From Catonella massiliensis (GTDB lineage Bacteria; Bacillota; Clostridia; Lachnospirales; Lachnospiraceae), in the NCBI RefSeq assembly GCF_016651435.1, contig NZ_JAEPRJ010000001.1, positions 2,232,001 through 2,296,000 of the forward strand: a DNA stretch of 64,000 nt, read 5' to 3'. A program made the position numbers and the translations under genes. This document shows positions 62,062 through 64,000 of this stretch, in pieces. Every line of letters starts with the position of its first letter. Within the stretch, counting starts at the first letter, position 1. Below the pieces are notes generated by a model. The model did no database searches, was not told the origin of the DNA, and was given only the letters and a program-made list of their open reading frames with translations.

Positions 62062-62535
62062 ATGTCTGATATGCTTGTAAAGCTCTATGATTTACCTGAT
62101 TCTGCGCCTATCTACAAGAGATGTAAGGAAGCAGGGGTGGAAATAAGGAGGGCAATGACTCCTGACTTAAGACGGATAGTAAAATGGGTTAGCGAATATT
62201 CAAGCGACTATGCCGCAGGGGAATGTGAAAGTTGCTTTGGGAAAAGCCCTGTCTCCTGTTTCATAGCAACAAGAGGCAGTGAAATAGTGGGCTATGCCTG
62301 CTACAACGCCACTGCCAAGGACTTCTTCGGCCCTACCCGTGTACTTGATAGCGAGCAGGGAAAAGGCATAGGTGCCGCACTTCTTCTTAGGTCACTTGAG
62401 TCTCTTAGGGAAGAGGGCTACGGCTATGCCATCATTGGCTCTGTAGGGCCAGCTGACTTTTATAAAAATGTGTGCGGGGCAACCCTAATAGAGGATTCAA
62501 CTCCAGGCATTTACAAGGATTTCTTAAGGGGCTAG
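62062..62535 (+). CDS. GNAT-family N-acetyltransferase of the salvage operon
   Basis: 157 residues; GNAT core with GYACYNATAKDFFGPTRV, the acetyl-CoA loop EQGKGIGAALLLRSLE and GPADFYKNVCGA. The start at 62062 follows AAGGAGG by 6 nt. B. subtilis also has a GNAT gene (ybbJ) in its MurNAc locus, so a role with deacetylated amino sugars is attractive but unproven. Confidence 0.85.
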   Translation: MSDMLVKLYDLPDSAPIYKRCKEAGVEIRRAMTPDLRRIVKWVSEYSSDYAAGECESCFGKSPVSCFIATRGSEIVGYACYNATAKDFFGPTRVLDSEQGKGIGAALLLRSLESLREEGYGYAIIGSVGPADFYKNVCGATLIEDSTPGIYKDFLRG

Positions 62536-62539
62536 CTCA

Positions 62540-63733
62540 ATGGAAAATACGATATTTGACATTAAAAATGCAGATGAAACTAAATATGCCATCGGGCTTA
62601 TGAGCGGCACCAGCGTAGACGGCATAGACGCTGCCCTTGTAAAAATAAGCGGTGCAGGCCTTAGCACCAAGGTAAGCCTTGTAAGCTTTATCACTCTTCC
62701 CTTTAGCGAAGAAGTTAGAGCTCATATCCTCTCCCTTGCAGATGGAAAGCAGACAAATATGGAAGAGGTCTGCAGGATGAATATGTTAATCGGCAAGCTT
62801 AGCGCTGATGCCTGCGAGGAAGTCATCAAAAAAGCCGGAATAGATAAAAAAGAAATAGCCTTTGTAGGAAGTCATGGCCAGACTGTCTGGCATGAGCCTG
62901 TAAAGGTTGATTTTCTAGGTAAGCACTTCAATTCTACCTTACAGATAGGGGATGCCTCTCCCATAGCTGAAAGGCTTGATACTGTGGTTGTAAGCGATTT
63001 TAGGGTGAGGGATGTGGCTGCAGGCGGAACCGGTGCACCTCTTGTGCCTTATACCGAATTTGTCCTCTATAGCGACAGTAAAAGGAATGTAGCCCTCCAA
63101 AATATAGGCGGAATCGGCAATATCACTATACTTAAAAAAGGAGGCAGCCTTGACGAAGTCTTTGCCTTTGATACAGGCCCCGGAAATATGTTAATAGATG
63201 GCTGTATAAGTCGTATCACAGGCGGAGGGCTAAAGTATGATGAGGGCGGGAAACTTGCGGAAAAAGGCGAGTCCAACAAGGAATTACTTGACTTTATTAT
63301 AGAAAATGATGACTATATAAGGGCACACCCTCCAAAGAACAGCGGGCGTGAGAGATATGGCTCAAAGTTTTTGGATAGGTTAATAAAAGAGGGTGAAAGG
63401 CTTTCGGTGGCAGATAAAGACCTGCTTGCTACAATCACTGATTATACGGCTTTTACCATATATTATTCTATAAAGAATCATTGCAAACTGACACCCGATA
63501 GGCTGATAGTAGGTGGAGGGGGTGCCAACAACCACACTCTGATGAATTATATAAGAAAATACCTCCCTGACACCGAGGTTATAACCAATGAGGACTTGGG
63601 GCTTAGCGGAGATGCGAAAGAGGCTGTAGCCTTTGCCCTCCTTGCAAATGACTGCCTATACGGATGCTGTAACAACGCACCAAGGGCAACAGGAGCCATC
63701 CACCCTGTCATTATGGGTAAGATTACAAGATAG
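62540..63733 (+). CDS. anmK: Anhydro-N-acetylmuramic acid kinase
   Basis: 397 residues. GLMSGTSVDGIDAAL phosphate-binding loop, VGSHGQTVWHEP, NIGGIGNIT, and AFDTGPGNMLID. Converts anhydroMurNAc and ATP to MurNAc-6-phosphate, the MurQ substrate. Starts 4 nt after the GNAT stop. Confidence 0.94.
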   Translation: MENTIFDIKNADETKYAIGLMSGTSVDGIDAALVKISGAGLSTKVSLVSFITLPFSEEVRAHILSLADGKQTNMEEVCRMNMLIGKLSADACEEVIKKAGIDKKEIAFVGSHGQTVWHEPVKVDFLGKHFNSTLQIGDASPIAERLDTVVVSDFRVRDVAAGGTGAPLVPYTEFVLYSDSKRNVALQNIGGIGNITILKKGGSLDEVFAFDTGPGNMLIDGCISRITGGGLKYDEGGKLAEKGESNKELLDFIIENDDYIRAHPPKNSGRERYGSKFLDRLIKEGERLSVADKDLLATITDYTAFTIYYSIKNHCKLTPDRLIVGGGGANNHTLMNYIRKYLPDTEVITNEDLGLSGDAKEAVAFALLANDCLYGCCNNAPRATGAIHPVIMGKITR

Positions 63734-63746
63734 AAAGGGGGCCCAG

Positions 63747-64000
63747 ATTATCAGATACATAGTCGGAATAGATGGAGGAGGCAGCAAGACAAACCTTGAG
63801 GTAAGGTTCTTTGACAGCCTTGATTCTCCTTGTGATATACTTAACAAAGAAAAAAGGACCTTTAAAACAGGTCCCTTAAATGTAAAAAACATAGCCTCAG
63901 GCAGCCTTAATGAAGCCGTTATTAGTATGTTAAACTTCTTAGAAGGGCTTGAAAGCGGACTTAAGCCTTGCGAAATGATAGTAGTGGGAACAGCAGGTAC
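63747..64000 (+). CDS. BadF/BcrA-family amino-sugar kinase (MurK/NagK-like), 5' part, non-AUG start
   Basis: Runs off the right edge; about 84 codons visible. RYIVGIDGGGSKTNLEVRF is the ATP-binding phosphate-1 motif of BadF-type GlcNAc/MurNAc kinases (as MurK of C. acetobutylicum). The conserved start falls where the frame has ATT (63747) then ATC (63750); AAAGGGGG lies 5 nt upstream, and no ATG, GTG or TTG exists nearby in frame. Either ATT/ATC is used, or the start is mutated or a sequencing error. Would supply MurNAc-6-P or GlcNAc-6-P. Confidence 0.75.
   Translation, partial: MIRYIVGIDGGGSKTNLEVRFFDSLDSPCDILNKEKRTFKTGPLNVKNIASGSLNEAVISMLNFLEGLESGLKPCEMIVVGTAG

Overview
The window looks like a chromosome segment of a low-GC, Gram-positive anaerobe of the Clostridia, most likely a Lachnospiraceae-type organism. 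This is inferred from lipoprotein and LPXTG signals, strong AGGAGG ribosome sites, TTGACA-N17-TATAAT promoters, the V-type ATPase operon, DUF4364, YtrA-type regulation and unshared LplB/LplC-type sugar transporters. I cannot name the species. No insertion sequence, prophage, CRISPR array or rRNA is visible; one tRNA (Trp) is present.

Layout. 1-2.15 kb: methionine transporter metQ-metN-metI (minus strand; metI runs off the left edge). 2.4-3.9 kb: citrate synthase with a UUG start. 4.0-9.3 kb: a self-contained PTS operon (minus) encoding the LicT/BglG antiterminator, EIIA, EI, HPr and EIICB behind a textbook promoter/RAT/terminator switch. Its HPr lacks the regulatory serine. 9.36-9.44 kb: an unlisted 26-residue membrane micropeptide with its own promoter. 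9.5-16.4 kb: an Fbp/Afu-like ABC transporter with a YesM/YesN two-component system and a HAD phosphatase, divergent from a phosphohexomutase; together they suggest uptake of a phosphorylated sugar. 18.1-20 kb: YtrA regulator plus ABC-2 transporter. 20.3-26.8 kb: intracellular GH32 fructosidase, sugar ABC transporter without its own ATPase, and a LacI regulator. 27.1-32.3 kb: hydroxyacyl-CoA dehydrogenase, branched-chain aminotransferase, HflX and a TPR lipoprotein. 32.5-35.2 kb: tRNA-Trp, a DUF4160/DUF2442 pair, an NSS-family transporter and a Dabb-domain protein.

35.5-44.6 kb (plus strand): a complete V-type ATPase operon in the order G/H-like, I, K, E, C, F, A, B, D. The K subunit carries every residue used for Na+ binding in the Enterococcus hirae rotor. 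Hairpins follow K, and a 134-nt, nearly fully paired three-way-junction element lies between B and D. 44.6-46.1 kb: Uma2-type nuclease and a HigBA-like toxin-antitoxin pair. 46.3-48.0 kb: an LPXTG surface protein whose promoter carries three 11-bp-spaced direct repeats. 48.0-53.4 kb: housekeeping genes (SpoU methyltransferase, Rho with an Asn/Gln-rich prion-like insert, DUF4364, EngB, DusB). 53.6-64.0 kb: a peptidoglycan amino-sugar salvage locus: an RpiR regulator and NagZ diverge from a sugar ABC transporter, MurQ, NamZ-like GH171, GNAT, AnmK and a BadF-family amino-sugar kinase that runs off the right edge and has no standard start codon.

Three transcription units between 20 and 28.4 kb end in near-identical terminators whose loop sequence is also conserved. 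The most unusual observations are the three-way-junction element, the Ser-less HPr in an autonomous PTS, the prion-like Rho insert, the micropeptide, the phased repeats at the LPXTG promoter and the non-AUG kinase.
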